Assembly (NCBI RefSeq): GCF_011516645.4
Contig: NZ_CP088285.1
Span: forward strand, 5,598,501 to 5,662,500
DNA from: Bradyrhizobium septentrionale
Lineage (GTDB): Bacteria > Pseudomonadota > Alphaproteobacteria > Rhizobiales > Xanthobacteraceae
DNA: 64,000 nt
Direction of reading: 5' to 3'
Notes under the pieces: model-generated
Database searches by the model: none
Told to the model about the DNA's origin: nothing
The model's input: the letters and a program-made list of their open reading frames with translations, nothing else
Program-made: the position numbers and the translations under genes
In this document: piece after piece, positions 1 through 8,178 of the stretch
How positions within the stretch are numbered: the first letter of the stretch is position 1
Layout: the number at the start of each line of letters is the position of its first letter

Positions 1-11
1 CACGAGGCAAC

Positions 12-764
12 ATGACCAACACCATCGAGGCCCTCGACAGCGGCTACCGTTTCATGCCCGGCGTCAGTCAATATTCCTGCGGCGTCAGTGCGCTGCCGGG
101 TTTTGCGATCGAGCGCGTCTGGTTCTCTCAACCGGTGCCGCTGAAGGCGGGCTTTGACAGGATCGCGGACATCCTCAAGTCCGCGGGCCGTCCGCTCACT
201 GCATTCGGCGCCTGCGAATTGCGCTCGCCGGCGCCGTTCACCGAAGACGGGTTCAAGGCCTTCAACGCGATCTACATCAAGACGCTGATCGAATGGGGCG
301 TGATGCGCGACGGCGTCAATCCGGTGGCGCGCAGCAATGTCTGCCCGAAGCTCGATCCGCCCGCCGAGCCGTCGTTCCACGCCTTCTCCTACACGGTGCC
401 GGCTGCGAAGGACGCACCGTCGAGCTTCGTCGTGGCCGGCAGCGGCGAGTCGGTCGAGGGCAAGGCCAATTATCGCGATCACACCGTGGCCCTCGGCGAC
501 ACCAGTCCGGCCGGCATCCTGGCGAAAGCGAAATTCGTGGCTAACGAGATGGAACGCCGGATGAGCGCGTTCGACGGCACCTGGCAGGACACCACCGCCG
601 TGCAACTCTATACCGTCCACGACGCCTATCCCGTGCTCGAAAGCGAGCTCGGCCACCGCGGCGTGCTACGCAACGGCTTGACCTGGCATTTCGACCGGCC
701 GCCGGTGATTGGGCTTGACTTCGAAATGGATTGCCGGCGCGTGCATCGCGAGCGCGTGGTGTGA
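12..764 (+). CDS. RidA/YjgF-fold protein, cytosolic, substrate unknown
   Basis: 250-residue protein that I place in the RidA/YjgF-like superfamily by its overall pattern; it is about twice the length of a single RidA domain, so it may hold two related halves. No signal peptide or membrane segment is visible. The usual RidA active-site arginine in a Pro-Ala-Arg context near the C-terminus is not present (the region reads VLRNGLTWHF), so imine deaminase activity cannot be assumed. A GAGG ribosome site lies just before the ATG. It heads a run with an amine oxidase, a cytochrome c and a true RidA, which suggests handling of a reactive amine or imine product. Function is inference from neighbours. 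Confidence 0.6.
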   Translation: MTNTIEALDSGYRFMPGVSQYSCGVSALPGFAIERVWFSQPVPLKAGFDRIADILKSAGRPLTAFGACELRSPAPFTEDGFKAFNAIYIKTLIEWGVMRDGVNPVARSNVCPKLDPPAEPSFHAFSYTVPAAKDAPSSFVVAGSGESVEGKANYRDHTVALGDTSPAGILAKAKFVANEMERRMSAFDGTWQDTTAVQLYTVHDAYPVLESELGHRGVLRNGLTWHFDRPPVIGLDFEMDCRRVHRERVV

Positions 765-888
765 TGCATCGATCACCTGCTGCATCAAAAGCGCGTGTGG
801 GTGCATGGCGAAGCGTGCGGCTTTCCTTGACACGGATCGCATCAACCGTTTCCCTTCGCCATCGAAATCAGCGGCTGGGTGAACGCGG

Positions 889-2481
889 GTGCAGAACGAA
901 TCTGTGATCAGGCGGCGGGATCTGCTCGCGCTGATCGGCACCATCGCCGGCAGCTCGGCGATGTATCACGCGATGACGAGCCTCGGCTTCGCATCCGAGT
1001 CTGCCTACAAGGGGCCGCTCAAGCTCGCCGGCGATGTGAAGGGCGCTTCGGTGCTGATCCTCGGCGCCGGGCTTGCCGGCATGACGGCGGCGCTGGAACT
1101 GCGCAAGGCCGGCTACAAGGTCCAGATCCTCGAATTCAACAACCGGCCCGGTGGCCGCAACTGGTCGATCCGCGGCGGCGACAGCTTTACCGAGCTCGGC
1201 GGCTTCAAGCAGACCTGCCAGTTCGAGCAGGGGCTCTATCTCAATCCCGGCCCGTGGCGAATTCCCTATCATCACCGCGCGCTGCTCGATTACTGCCGCC
1301 GGCTCAACGTGACGCTGGAACCCTTCCTCCAGCTCAACCACAACGCCTATCTGCACGCGACGCGCGCATTCGACGGCAAGCCGCAACGCTTCCGCAGCAT
1401 CAAGGCGGACTTCCAGGGCCAGGTGTCGGAGCTGCTCGCGAAAGTCACCCAGCAGGGCAGGCTCGACGAGGTCGTCACCAAGGAAGATCAGGAGATATTG
1501 CTGCAGGCGATGCGCGACTGGGGCGCGCTGGACCGCGACTACAAGTACAATGCCAACCTCGTCTCCGCCGAGTTCCGCGGCTATACGCGCGATCCCGGCG
1601 GCGGCCTGATGGACGATCCGCTGCCGAGCGACCCGATTTCACTGCAGGAGCTGTTGCGGTCACGGATGTGGCGCTATCTGCAGAGCTATGCGCGCTACGA
1701 CTTCCAGACCACCATGTTCCAGCCGGTCGGCGGCATGGACATGATCGGCAAGGCGTTCGCGCGCGAGGTCGGCGATCTCATCCGCTACAACGCCAAGGTC
1801 ACGCAGATCCAGCAGAATGGCTCCGGCGTCACCGTGAGCTACGTCGACACGGGCGGTCCACCCACGGTGCAGCAGGCGACCGCCGACTGGTGCATCTGCA
1901 CCATCCCGCTGCCGATCCTGAGCCAGCTGCCGGTCGACGTCAGCGGGCCGATGAAGAATGCGATCGATTCCGTATCCTATGCCGCCTCGGTGAAGATCGG
2001 GCTGCAGTTCAAGCGGCGGTTCTGGGAGGAGGATGAGGCGATCTATGGCGGCATCAGCTACACTGACCTGCCGATCCGGCAGATCGGCTATCCGAATTAT
2101 GGCTTCAACCGTGGCGGACGCGGTGTCCTGCTCGGCGGCTACATGTATGGGGGCGCCAATTCCTTCGAGTTCACGGCGATGACGCCGGCCGAGCGCGTCG
2201 TCAGTGCCGTCGAGTTCGGCGCCAAGATCCATCCGCAGTACAAAAGCGAATTCGAGAACGGCGTCGCGGTGGCCTGGCATCGTGTGCCGTTCACGCTCGG
2301 CTGTGCCGGCGAATGGACCGACGCCGGGCGCGCGCAGCATTACCGCAATCTCTGCCAGATCGACGGCCGCATCGCGCTGGCGGGTGAGCATGCCTCGCAA
2401 CTGCCGGCCTGGCAGGAAGGCGCGATCCTGTCCGCGCTCGACGCCATCAGCCGATTGCACGAACGCGTGGTGAAGACGTGA
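889..2481 (+). CDS. Tat-exported flavin-containing amine oxidase/dehydrogenase
   Basis: 530-residue FAD-dependent amine oxidase of the monoamine oxidase/NicA2 superfamily. The GTG start leads into an RRRDLLAL twin-arginine motif and a hydrophobic stretch, so the folded flavoprotein is probably exported. The dinucleotide-binding fold is plain at residues about 55-85 (ILGAGLAGMTAALELRKAGY, then RPGGR). The C-terminal flavin motif reads LAGEHASQLPAWQEGAILSA. The family oxidises amines to imines; some members, such as NicA2, pass electrons to a cytochrome c instead of oxygen. The next gene, overlapping by one base, encodes a cytochrome c, which fits a dehydrogenase. The amine substrate cannot be told from sequence. 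Confidence 0.85.
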   Translation: MQNESVIRRRDLLALIGTIAGSSAMYHAMTSLGFASESAYKGPLKLAGDVKGASVLILGAGLAGMTAALELRKAGYKVQILEFNNRPGGRNWSIRGGDSFTELGGFKQTCQFEQGLYLNPGPWRIPYHHRALLDYCRRLNVTLEPFLQLNHNAYLHATRAFDGKPQRFRSIKADFQGQVSELLAKVTQQGRLDEVVTKEDQEILLQAMRDWGALDRDYKYNANLVSAEFRGYTRDPGGGLMDDPLPSDPISLQELLRSRMWRYLQSYARYDFQTTMFQPVGGMDMIGKAFAREVGDLIRYNAKVTQIQQNGSGVTVSYVDTGGPPTVQQATADWCICTIPLPILSQLPVDVSGPMKNAIDSVSYAASVKIGLQFKRRFWEEDEAIYGGISYTDLPIRQIGYPNYGFNRGGRGVLLGGYMYGGANSFEFTAMTPAERVVSAVEFGAKIHPQYKSEFENGVAVAWHRVPFTLGCAGEWTDAGRAQHYRNLCQIDGRIALAGEHASQLPAWQEGAILSALDAISRLHERVVKT

Positions 2482-2894
2482 TGATGCGTATCAGCATATC
2501 GGCGGTTGCCGCGTTGACGCTGCTGTCCGCCACCGTGGCGGTGGGGCAGGATAACGCCACGGGCAAGCGCACTTTCTCCTCGGGCTACCGCTTCGTGGAG
2601 ATGACCGGCGAGGAGCTGTTCGGCAATGTCTGCCAGGGCTGCCACATGCCGGATGCCACAGGCGCAAGCGGCGCCGGCACTTATCCGGCACTCGCCAGCA
2701 ACAAGAATCTCGAATCCGCCAGCTATCCGATCTTCCTTGTCATCAATGGCCGCCGCGGCATGCCGGGGTTCGGCGACATGATGACCGATGGTCAGGTCGC
2801 CGCCGTTGTGAATTATCTGCGGACGCACTTCGGCAACACCTATCAGGACGCGGTGACGGCCAAGGATGTCCAGGACGCCCGCCCTAACAAATAA
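2481..2894 (+). CDS. exported class I-like cytochrome c, probable electron acceptor for the amine dehydrogenase
   Basis: 137-residue protein with a Sec signal peptide (hydrophobic residues about 6-20, ending near VAVGQ) and one CQGCH haem-attachment motif at about residue 50. A downstream Met in a GMPGFGDMM context is a candidate axial ligand. Its ATG overlaps the stop of the upstream amine oxidase gene (TGATG), so the two are translationally coupled. I infer that it takes electrons from the flavoprotein in the periplasm and passes them to the respiratory chain. An alternative GTG start lies one codon earlier. Confidence 0.85.
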   Translation: MMRISISAVAALTLLSATVAVGQDNATGKRTFSSGYRFVEMTGEELFGNVCQGCHMPDATGASGAGTYPALASNKNLESASYPIFLVINGRRGMPGFGDMMTDGQVAAVVNYLRTHFGNTYQDAVTAKDVQDARPNK

Positions 2895-2909
2895 TTCGGG
2901 GAGAGTTTG

Positions 2910-3398
2910 ATGAAAGTCACAGGTATCCTGTTGGGCGCCGCGCTGTCGGTGGTGGCAAACGCTGCCTCGGCTGACGTGATCAGGCATCCGATTCCCAATT
3001 CGACGTTCCCGATCGCGCAGGCGGTCACCGTCACCGGCAACACCACGACCGTCTATGTCAGCGGCCAGGTGCCGCCGGTCGCCAACAAGGATGCCGATCC
3101 GTCGAGCCCGCAGGCCTATGGCGACACCAAGACCCAGACCGTCGGCGTGCTCAATCGCATCAAGGGCATCCTCGAAGGCCAGGGGCTTGGCATGGGCGAC
3201 GTCGTCAAGATGCAGGTGTTCCTGGTGCACAACGCATCCGCACCGATGGACTTCAAGGCCTTCATGGAGGGCTACACCCAGTTCTTCGGCGGCAGCCAGC
3301 CGAACCTGCCGGCCCGCTCGGTGGTCGGCGTCGCGGCGCTCGCCAATCCCGGCTTCCTGGTCGAGATCGAGGTGATCGCGGCCAAGGATGCCAAATAG
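2910..3398 (+). CDS. exported RidA-family imine/enamine deaminase
   Basis: 162-residue RidA (YjgF/YER057c/UK114) protein with a clear Sec signal peptide (residues 1-21, cleavage near ANAASA). The RidA active-site pattern is intact: PARSVVGVAAL with the catalytic Arg, followed by LVEIEVIA with the conserved Glu. RidA proteins hydrolyse reactive imines/enamines to carbonyl plus ammonia, and are usually cytosolic; an exported one next to an exported amine dehydrogenase suggests it hydrolyses the imine product in the periplasm. GGGGAG lies ahead of the ATG, 12 bases after the cytochrome gene. Confidence 0.85.
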   Translation: MKVTGILLGAALSVVANAASADVIRHPIPNSTFPIAQAVTVTGNTTTVYVSGQVPPVANKDADPSSPQAYGDTKTQTVGVLNRIKGILEGQGLGMGDVVKMQVFLVHNASAPMDFKAFMEGYTQFFGGSQPNLPARSVVGVAALANPGFLVEIEVIAAKDAK

Positions 3399-3527
3399 GG
3401 ACTCCAAATGGCGTGCGCGAAACTGCGGAGCATGCGCGCGGAAATTGAAGGGCTCGCCGTCTTGCCAAAGCGCGTGTCGCCTGTCTGAATTCGTCTCCAC
3501 TGAGGCGGTGGAATCCGGGAGAGCACG

Positions 3528-4946
3528 ATGTCGCACAAGGCCCCAAACATGGCTCGAACGCTGCGGCTCGCAGCAGCACTTGGTCCGGTCCTGCTCGCAA
3601 CCGGTGCCACGGCGCAGGGGCTGACCGAGCAGCAGCAGTTTGCCCGCGGCATCTATCAGGAACTGGTCGAGATCAACACCACCACCGCGACCGGCGATAC
3701 CCAGAAGGCGGCGGAGGCGATGGGCGCGCGGCTCCGCGCGGCGGGCTTCCCTGAGGCCGACGTGCACGTGTTCTCGCCGGCGCCGCGCAAGGGCAATCTG
3801 GTGGCGCGGCTGCCCGGCTCCGGCGCGCGCAAGCCGATCCTCCTGGTTGCCCATCTCGACGTCGTCCCAGCCCTCCGTGAGGACTGGACGGTCGATCCGT
3901 TCAAGCTCACCGAGCAGGACGGCTATTTCTACGGCCGTGGCTCTAGCGACGACAAGTTCATGGCGTCGGCCTTCATCACCAACCTGATCCGCTACAAGAA
4001 GGAGGGCTACAAGCCCGACCGCGACATCATCGTCGCACTCGAGACCGACGAGGAGATCCTCGATGCCAACGGCCTCGGCATGCAGTGGCTGATCAAGAAC
4101 CACCGTGACCTGATCGACGCCGAATTCGCGCTGAACGAAGGCGGCGGCGTCGGCCTCAAGAACGGCAAGGCGATCCGCAACAGCGTGCAGACCAGCGAGA
4201 AGGTTTCGGTCGGCTACCAGCTCACGGTGAAGGATCGCGGCGGCCACTCATCGCTGCCGCGCAAGGACAACGCGATCTACCACCTCGCCGAAGGCCTCGT
4301 CCGGCTCTCCAATTACAGCTTCCCGATGAATCTCAACGAGACCACGCGAATCTATTTCGCGAAGATCGCCGAGGTCGACAAGTCGCATGCCGACGACATC
4401 AAGGCGATCCTGGCGCCGCAGCCCGAACCGGCGGCGCTGGCGCGATTGTCGGAAAATCCCGGCTACAATGCGCAGCTTCGCACCACCTGCGTCGCGACGA
4501 TGCTCGAGGGCGGCCACGCCATCAACGCGCTGCCGCAGCTTGCGACCGCCAAGGTGAACTGCCGGATCCTGCCCGGCGAGCCGGTCGACGGCGTCCAGGC
4601 GACGATCGAGCGCGTGCTCGCCGACAAGCAGATCGAGGTGACCCCGACCGGCAAGGCCGTGCTGAGCCCGCCGTCGCCGCTGAATGAGGAGGTGATGGGA
4701 TCGATCGAGAAGCTGTCGAAGGAGTTCTGGCCGAATGCCGAAATCGTCCCTACCATGAGCACCGGCGCGACCGACGGCAGCTATCTGCGCAATGCGGGGA
4801 TTCCGACCTATGGTCATTCCGGGCTCGGCGCCGATGTCGATGACAACCGGAACCATGGCAAGGACGAGCGCGTGCTGGTCAAGTCGTTCTACGAGGGCGA
4901 GGAGTATCTCTATCGCCTGGTCAAGATGCTCGCCGGCGGAAAATGA
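3528..4946 (+). CDS. exported M20-family metallopeptidase
   Basis: 472-residue M20/M25/M40 zinc peptidase with an N-terminal signal sequence (about residues 1-29, ending ATGATAQ). Metal ligands and catalytic residues are visible in order: HLDVVP, the GSSDDKF Asp, the ETDEE pair, the NEGGG site and a late HGKDERV His. The dimerisation domain lies between the two halves (about residues 210-330). The family removes amino acids from peptides or acyl groups from N-acyl amino acids. It follows the amine-oxidising genes after a 129-base gap with its own GGGAG site, so it might release the amine or amino acid that they oxidise; that link is inference. Confidence 0.85.
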   Translation: MSHKAPNMARTLRLAAALGPVLLATGATAQGLTEQQQFARGIYQELVEINTTTATGDTQKAAEAMGARLRAAGFPEADVHVFSPAPRKGNLVARLPGSGARKPILLVAHLDVVPALREDWTVDPFKLTEQDGYFYGRGSSDDKFMASAFITNLIRYKKEGYKPDRDIIVALETDEEILDANGLGMQWLIKNHRDLIDAEFALNEGGGVGLKNGKAIRNSVQTSEKVSVGYQLTVKDRGGHSSLPRKDNAIYHLAEGLVRLSNYSFPMNLNETTRIYFAKIAEVDKSHADDIKAILAPQPEPAALARLSENPGYNAQLRTTCVATMLEGGHAINALPQLATAKVNCRILPGEPVDGVQATIERVLADKQIEVTPTGKAVLSPPSPLNEEVMGSIEKLSKEFWPNAEIVPTMSTGATDGSYLRNAGIPTYGHSGLGADVDDNRNHGKDERVLVKSFYEGEEYLYRLVKMLAGGK

Positions 4947-5764
4947 TGGCTGACGGCAAGACAAGGCTGCGGGTGGCGGTCGCCGGCCTCGGCGCGATCG
5001 GCACTGACGTCGTCAAGGCGCTCGATCAGGGCATCGAGGGATTGATGCTGGTTGCGGTGTCGGCAAACAGTCCGGACAAGCACAGCGGCTGGGTTGCGGA
5101 GCTCAACTCTGCGCCGAAGCTGGTGCCGATCGACGGGCTCGCCGATGTCGCCGACATCGTGGTCGAGTGCGCGCCGAGCAAGCTGGTGCGCTCGATCGTG
5201 GCCCCGGTGGTCGCGCGCGGCAAGACCGCGGTCGTGCTCAGCGTCGGCGCGCTGCTGCAGAACGAGGACTTGGTCGATCTCGCCCGGGCGCATGGCGGCC
5301 AGATCATCGTGCCGACCGGCGCGCTGATCGGGCTCGATGCGGTGACTGCGGCGGCGATCGGGACCATTCATTCGGCCAAGCTGGTGACGCGGAAGCCCGT
5401 CGCGGGGCTCGTCGGCGCGCCGCATCTGGTCGAGAACAACATTCAGATCGAGGGGATCACCGAGCCGCTGCGCATCTTCGAGGGCAGCGCGCGCGACGCC
5501 GCCAAGGGCTTTCCGGCCAATCTCAACGTCGCCGTGGCATTGTCACTGGCCGGCATCGGGCCCGACCGCACAAGGGTGGAAATCTGGGCCGACCCGACAG
5601 TGACGCGCAACACCCACCGGATCGAAGTCGATTCCGACTCGGCGCGGTTCTCGATGATGATCGAGAACATCCCCTCGGAGAACCCGAAGACCGGCCGCAT
5701 CACTGCGCTGTCGGTGATCGCCTGCCTGCGCAAGCTGCGCGCGTCCTTGCGGATCGGAACGTGA
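4943..5764 (+). CDS. L-aspartate dehydrogenase
   Basis: 273-residue NAD(P)-dependent L-aspartate dehydrogenase. The N-terminal Rossmann fold has VAGLGAIGTDVV at about residues 11-22, and the C-terminal signature NTHRIEVDSDSARFS...ENIPSENPKTGRITALS is typical of the family. It converts aspartate to iminoaspartate/oxaloacetate; iminoaspartate can feed quinolinate and NAD synthesis. The ATG overlaps the peptidase stop, and its own stop overlaps the next start by one base, so it is in a tight transcription unit with a nicotinamidase. This pairing favours a role in NAD supply rather than nitrogen catabolism, but both are possible. Confidence 0.85.
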   Translation: MMADGKTRLRVAVAGLGAIGTDVVKALDQGIEGLMLVAVSANSPDKHSGWVAELNSAPKLVPIDGLADVADIVVECAPSKLVRSIVAPVVARGKTAVVLSVGALLQNEDLVDLARAHGGQIIVPTGALIGLDAVTAAAIGTIHSAKLVTRKPVAGLVGAPHLVENNIQIEGITEPLRIFEGSARDAAKGFPANLNVAVALSLAGIGPDRTRVEIWADPTVTRNTHRIEVDSDSARFSMMIENIPSENPKTGRITALSVIACLRKLRASLRIGT

Positions 5765-6384
5765 TGAAGATTTTGCCCGACGATCTCTTCCTGATCATCG
5801 ACGTGCAGAACGATTTCTGCCCGGGAGGCGCGCTTGCGGTCGCGGACGGCGATGCCGTCGTGCCGGTGGTCAACCGGCTCGCCAGCCGCTTCGACCATGT
5901 GGTGCTGACGCAGGACTGGCACCCGGCGCGCCACAGCTCGTTTGCGACCTCGCATCCGGGCGCTGCGCCGTTTTCCTCGATCGCGATGCCGTATGGGCCG
6001 CAGACGCTGTGGCCGGATCATTGCATCCAGGGCACGGCTGGCGCCGGGTTTCACCCCGACCTCGCGACTGACCGCGCCGAGCTCGTGATCCGCAAGGGCT
6101 TCCGCGGCGCGATCGATTCCTATTCGGCGTTCTTCGAGAACGACCTGATAACCCCGACTGGGCTCGCCGGCTATCTGCGCGAGCGCGGCCTCAAGCGCGT
6201 CGTGATGGCGGGGCTCGCCACCGATTTCTGCGTGCAGTATTCGGCGCTCGATGCGCGGCGGCTCGGTTTCGAGACCGCGGTCGTGCTGTCGGGCTGCCGT
6301 GCCATCGATCTCGGCGGCTCGCTTGCCGCCGCCACCGCGGCGATGCGCGAGGCCGGCGCCGCGCTTGTCGAGGAGATCGCCTGA
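5764..6384 (+). CDS. pncA: nicotinamidase (isochorismatase-fold cysteine hydrolase)
   Basis: 206-residue nicotinamidase, converting nicotinamide to nicotinate and ammonia in the NAD salvage route. The Asp-Lys-Cys catalytic triad is visible: DVQNDFCPGGAL near the N-terminus, Lys in VIRKGFRG, and Cys in GLATDFCVQYSALDA. The metal-binding DWHPARH segment lies between. The start codon shares one base with the stop of the aspartate dehydrogenase gene (TGATG), so both are co-translated. Length is close to other PncA proteins. Confidence 0.9.
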   Translation: MKILPDDLFLIIDVQNDFCPGGALAVADGDAVVPVVNRLASRFDHVVLTQDWHPARHSSFATSHPGAAPFSSIAMPYGPQTLWPDHCIQGTAGAGFHPDLATDRAELVIRKGFRGAIDSYSAFFENDLITPTGLAGYLRERGLKRVVMAGLATDFCVQYSALDARRLGFETAVVLSGCRAIDLGGSLAAATAAMREAGAALVEEIA

Positions 6385-6473
6385 GCGGAGCCGGCTAACG
6401 GCGAAAACCGTTGTTTTGACTGGCCTTTTGTTCTAATCCCCAGCCGTTGATGATGACGCGCAGCGGAGATTTC

Positions 6474-7460
6474 GTGTCGGGACAGGTTTTGCGGATAGGG
6501 ACGCGCAAGAGCGCGATGGCGCTTGCGCAAACGGACGAGGTCGCGCGGCTGCTGCGCGCCTCGGCGCCGGACCTTGCCGTCGACATCGTCAAGTTCGAGA
6601 CCCGCGGCGACCAGGACCAGACCAGCAAGCTGTTGCGTCACGGCGGCAAGGGTGGCGCGTTCGTCGCCGAGATCCGCGAGGCGATGCGATCAGGCACGCT
6701 GCAGGCCGCGATGCATTCGCTGAAGGACGTGCCGGGAAATGAGGAGACGCCGGGTCTGGTCCTCGCCGCGATGCTGGCGCGCGATGCGGCCAACGATTCG
6801 CTCGTGTTGCGGCCGGGTCTGACGCTGGATGCGTTTCGCGCCTCGCGCGGGAAAGGCTTCATGATCGGCACCAACGCTGTGCGCCGCGCCGCCTATCTGC
6901 GCAGGCTGTTTCCTGAAGCGACGGTGATTCATTTCCGCGGCGCCGCCGACACGCGAATTGCAAAACTCGATCGCGGGGCCAAGCAGCGGCTGCCCGATGG
7001 CGGCGAGGTGGGGCCGGCGGATGCGCTGGTGATGGCGCGCTCCGGCCTCGAGCGCATCGGCATGACCGCGCGCATCGCACATGACTTCTCGGTCGATGAG
7101 ATGCTCCCCGCGGTCGGCCAGGGCGTCGTCGCGGTCGAATGCGTCGAGACCGACTGGGCGACGCGTGCGCGGCTTGCCGGGATCGACAACGCGCCGTCGC
7201 GGCTCGCCGCCGAGGCCGAGCGCGAGGTGCTGTGGGTGCTCAACGGCCACTGCAATTCGCCGATCGCCGGCCACGCCACGCTTGCGGGGGCTGAGATGAC
7301 GCTGCGTGCCTCGGTGCTCGACGAGGCCGGGGCCGGCTTCATCGAGGTGACGCGGCGCGGGCCTTCGGACCGGCCGCGCGAACTCGGCCGCGCCGTCGGC
7401 ATGGAGCTATTGGACAAGGGCGCCGCCGAGATCATCGCCCGCACCCGGGTCGAGGAATAG
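6474..7460 (+). CDS. divergent hydroxymethylbilane synthase (HemC family)
   Basis: Member of the porphobilinogen deaminase family, which links four porphobilinogens into hydroxymethylbilane. The catalytic Asp is in HSLKDVP and a Cys suited to hold the dipyrromethane cofactor is in NGHCNSPIAG. Two departures are visible: the usual RGN-x-(E/D/G)TR substrate-binding motif is RGAADTR, and about ten extra residues (around LPDGGEVG) follow it. GGAG at 6465-6468 favours the GTG start at 6474; ATGs at 6450 and 6453 are also in frame. The neighbours are NAD genes, not other hem genes, so this is probably a paralogue of a housekeeping HemC elsewhere. It converges with the next gene with only 8 bases between. 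Confidence 0.75.
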   Translation: MSGQVLRIGTRKSAMALAQTDEVARLLRASAPDLAVDIVKFETRGDQDQTSKLLRHGGKGGAFVAEIREAMRSGTLQAAMHSLKDVPGNEETPGLVLAAMLARDAANDSLVLRPGLTLDAFRASRGKGFMIGTNAVRRAAYLRRLFPEATVIHFRGAADTRIAKLDRGAKQRLPDGGEVGPADALVMARSGLERIGMTARIAHDFSVDEMLPAVGQGVVAVECVETDWATRARLAGIDNAPSRLAAEAEREVLWVLNGHCNSPIAGHATLAGAEMTLRASVLDEAGAGFIEVTRRGPSDRPRELGRAVGMELLDKGAAEIIARTRVEE

Positions 7461-7468
7461 CGGCGCTG

Positions 7469-8158
7469 CTACGTCCGCAGCGGCCAGCTGCCGATGATGC
7501 GGAAGCGGGATGCGCTGTCGGCCTGCTTGAACAGCGCGATGCGGTCGACCGCGAGCGTCGTGAGCTCGATCGCGGCGAACCGCTCGCGCAGCCGCGCCAT
7601 GATCGGGCCGCGCCGCTCGTCGCTCAGCCGCCCGGTCAGCGTCATGTGGAAGCGGAATTCCTCCATGACGTAGGGATAGCCCCAGCGGTCGAGATAGTCG
7701 CGCTGTCGCTCCGTGAGCCGTTCGGGTCTGCGTCGCGCGCGATCTTCCTGCGTGAGTGGCGCACGGAACGCGTCGAATTCGGTGACGCAATCGGCGGCGA
7801 GCTGCTGGAGTTCGTCGGAGAGCTTCGCCGGGATCACGGCGATGAAGCCGCTGATGGCATCGACAACAGGCTCGATCAGGGGAATGCGCCGCGCGCGGCC
7901 TGCGAAGGCGGCACAGGCGTCGAGAAGCTCGGCCTCGCTCCTGCCGTCCGCAAGCGCAGTCGGCGCCTTCAGCGTGGCGTGAAAACCGTATTTGCGCGGG
8001 TCCTCGGTGACCTCGCGCCAGTCGGGCGCGACGCCATCGGGAAACCGCAGCTCGTCGCCCGACACGGCGTCATAGCCGAGCAGCGTCGAACCGAAGCGGT
8101 GCAGGGCGCTGTCAGGTGACGGCGCATAGTAGATCGCGTAGCGCGGAGTGGGGGCCAT
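7469..8158 (-). CDS. DUF1045 phosphonate-locus protein (2H phosphoesterase-like)
   Basis: 229-residue protein of the DUF1045 family that recurs in alphaproteobacterial phn loci. Two His-x-Thr motifs (GFHATLKAP near residue 58 and FRFHMTLTGRL near residue 168) match the 2H phosphoesterase pattern, so it may act on a cyclic phosphate such as the 5-phosphoribosyl 1,2-cyclic phosphate released by C-P lyase. No phnP gene is visible in the window, which makes this a candidate replacement; that is inference. It is the last gene of a minus-strand trio with phnM2 and the hexapeptide transferase. Confidence 0.75.
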   Translation of the reverse strand: MAPTPRYAIYYAPSPDSALHRFGSTLLGYDAVSGDELRFPDGVAPDWREVTEDPRKYGFHATLKAPTALADGRSEAELLDACAAFAGRARRIPLIEPVVDAISGFIAVIPAKLSDELQQLAADCVTEFDAFRAPLTQEDRARRRPERLTERQRDYLDRWGYPYVMEEFRFHMTLTGRLSDERRGPIMARLRERFAAIELTTLAVDRIALFKQADSASRFRIIGSWPLRT

Positions 8159-8178
8159 GGCAGCAGAATAAAGCCTGA

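Noticed and set aside
827..860. TTGACA at 827 as a promoter of the amine oxidase gene.
   Set aside because: No acceptable -10 element at 16-18 bases distance.
2340..4247. A 635-codon minus-strand frame opposite the cytochrome, RidA and peptidase genes.
   Set aside because: Shadow of plus-strand genes with high GC3; low-complexity Arg/His/Asp translation.
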